DNA from: Ephydatia muelleri
Taxonomy: Eukaryota > Porifera > Demospongiae > Spongillida > Spongillidae
Length of the DNA: 64,000 nucleotides
Assembly: GCA_013339895.1 (NCBI GenBank)
Contig: JABACO010000001.1
Location: 26,952,015-27,016,014 of the forward strand
Direction of reading: 5' to 3'
Below are positions 62,805 to 64,000 of the stretch, one piece after another; positions within the stretch are counted from its first letter, which is position 1, and the number at the start of each line of letters is the position of its first letter. Under the pieces are notes generated by a model. The model did not search any database. It had not been told where the DNA came from and saw only the letters and a list, made by a program, of their open reading frames with translations. The position numbers were made by a program, and so were the translations under genes.

Positions 62805-63657
62805 CCTGGATGTGGCGAAGGTGGTGTTGGATGTGGCGAAGGTGGTGCTGGACGTGGGGAAGGTGGTGTTGGATGTGGCGAAGGTGGTGCTGGATGTGGC
62901 GAAGGTGGTGTTGGATGTGGCGAAGGTGGTGCTCAGCTGGATGTGGCGAAGGTGGTGCTGGATGTGGGGAAGGTGGTACTGGATGTGGCGAAGGTGGTGC
63001 TGGATGTGGGGAAGGTGGTGCTGGATGTGGCGAAGGTGGTGCTGGATGTGGGGAAGGTGGTGCTGGATGTGGGGAAGGTGGTGCTGGATGTGGCGAAGGT
63101 GGTGCTGGATGTGGCAAAGGTGGTGCTGGATGTGGGGAAGGTGGTGTTGGATGTGGCGAAGGTGGTGTTGGATGTGGCGAAGGTGGTGCTGGATGTGGCG
63201 AAGGTGGTGCTGGACGTGGCGAAGGGGTGTTGGATGTGGCGAAGGTGGTGCTGGACGTGGCGAAGGTGGTGTTGGATGTGGCGAAGGTGGTGCTGGATGT
63301 GGCGAAGGTGGTGCTGGACGTGGCGAAGGTGGTGTTGGATGTGGCGAAGGTGGTGCTGGATGTGGCGAAGGTGGTGCTGGACGTGGCGAAGGTGGTGTTG
63401 GATGTGGCGAAGGTGGTGCTGGATGTGGCGAAGGTGGTGCTGGACGTGGCGAAGGTGGTGCTGGACGTGGCGAAGGTGGTGTTGGATGTGGCAAAGGTGG
63501 TGCTGGACGTGGCGATGGTGGTGCTGGACGTGGCGATGGTGGTGCTGGACGTGGGGAAGGTGGTGCTGGACGTGGGGAAGGTGGTGCTGGACGTGGCAAA
63601 GGTGGTGCTGGACATGGCGAAGGTGGTGCTGGACGTGGGGAAGGTGGTGCTGGACGG
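62805..63657. repeat. 21-bp minisatellite, unit GAAGGTGGTGCTGGATGTGG + C
   Basis: About forty units in near-perfect register; 21 is a multiple of three, so most frames stay open for 280-350 codons (VVLDVAK, WCWMWRR and GAGCGEG on plus; HHLRHVQ, STTFATS and PAPPSPH on minus). Which frame, if any, is used cannot be told from the array. Acidic non-repetitive sequence on the minus side at 62713-62810 (EMADDEDEEIEDEVEEDE) is compatible with coding on that strand. Confidence 0.95.
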
Positions 63658-63692
63658 GGTCCAGCACTGCCATCATCTTCGCCATCTCCCCA

Positions 63693-64000
63693 TCACCACC
63701 GCCTTCTAAAATCCGCTCTATTTCCATTACTTCGTCTCTCGTGATGACGTGCTCCATATGCTGCGATGTGAGCATGTGCAGAACTGGTAAACACCTTTTG
63801 TGCTAACCATGGGTGCGTCTTGCAAAAGGCATCATTTAACTGAACTAGTAAAGTGCTATTCTTAAGAATAGCCTTTTCGAGGCCACCCTTATACTCGCTT
63901 AGTACGATATCCTTTGGTTCGTACAGAGAGTAGCTACAGTGAAAAAGGAAGTGCGTACATGCAACATTATGTATGTGCTAAACTATATACACCAAGGCTT
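63693..64000 (-). CDS. Partial open frame entering from the right edge
   Basis: Open from the window end to a TGA at 63693-63695. It reads EPKDIVLSEYKGGLEKAILK, then LVQLNDAFCKTHPWLAQKVF, with a natural amino-acid mix. From about 63775 another minus frame (HMEHVITRDEVMEIERILEG) looks more protein-like and leads straight into the 21-bp array, so a splice or frameshift may join them. No domain is recognised. Confidence 0.4.

Overview
This is eukaryotic, AT-rich, intron-bearing animal DNA, most likely from a demosponge. The basis for that is small multi-exon genes with symmetric phase-1 introns, Ig and fibronectin-III (FN3) receptor exons of a poriferan/cnidarian style, a stand-alone Death-domain exon, a RAG1-like transposable element, and many retroelement and fold-back fragments. 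The phylum is an inference. I saw no bacterial operons, rRNA, tRNA or CRISPR.

The main genic content is a family of small type-I membrane receptors, nearly all on the minus strand. Splice sites read by eye give two apparently intact six-exon genes: gene A (13946 to 9803, 342 aa) and gene C (21426 to 18300, 364 aa). Each is signal peptide, one Ig domain, one FN3 domain, Thr-rich linker, one transmembrane helix and a short Tyr-containing tail, and every intron is phase 1. Around them lie a decayed paralogue D (30643 to 27320), an isolated TM plus tail pair F (33249 to 32983), a plus-strand relic G (34985 to 37066), a signal plus Ig piece E (48389 to 47937) and a linker plus TM piece H (44169 to 43928). 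A block of about 9 kb carrying gene A (about 6.4 to 15.4 kb) is duplicated as the block carrying D (about 22.8 to 32.4 kb). The copies differ by clean insertions: a 184-bp hairpin element, a 337-bp RAG1-like fragment, and about 0.94 kb carrying a Death-domain exon.

Mobile elements by region: 1.07-4.54 kb, a ten-exon RAG1-like transposase gene with N-terminal zinc motif, RING and a DDE-like core, broken only by three single-base deficits; 14.9-15.4 and 31.6-32.5 kb, 3' ends of a non-LTR retrotransposon; 18.8-19.35 kb, N-terminus of a hAT transposase; 38.0-39.76 kb, a TA-flanked palindromic DNA transposon with about 580-bp inverted arms; 40.2-43.07 kb, a zinc-finger reverse-transcriptase pseudogene; 48.85-49.10, 51.18-51.39 and 60.39-60.52 kb, a hairpin MITE family; 51.4-51.6 kb, a second LINE 3' end; 54.8-55.4 kb, an internally deleted Ty3/gypsy start running into a 100-base assembly gap; 62.12-62.40 kb, a fold-back element.

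The right part is dominated by satellites: a 14-16 bp array (52.4 kb), polypurine DNA (53.6-54.1 kb), a 25-bp array (56.1-57.4 kb) and a 21-bp array (62.8-63.66 kb) that is open in many frames. A plausible minus-strand reading frame enters from the right edge (64000 to 63693). About 57.5-59.0 and 59.7-62.1 kb show no gene I can support. All exon models come from reading alone and have not been tested against transcripts.
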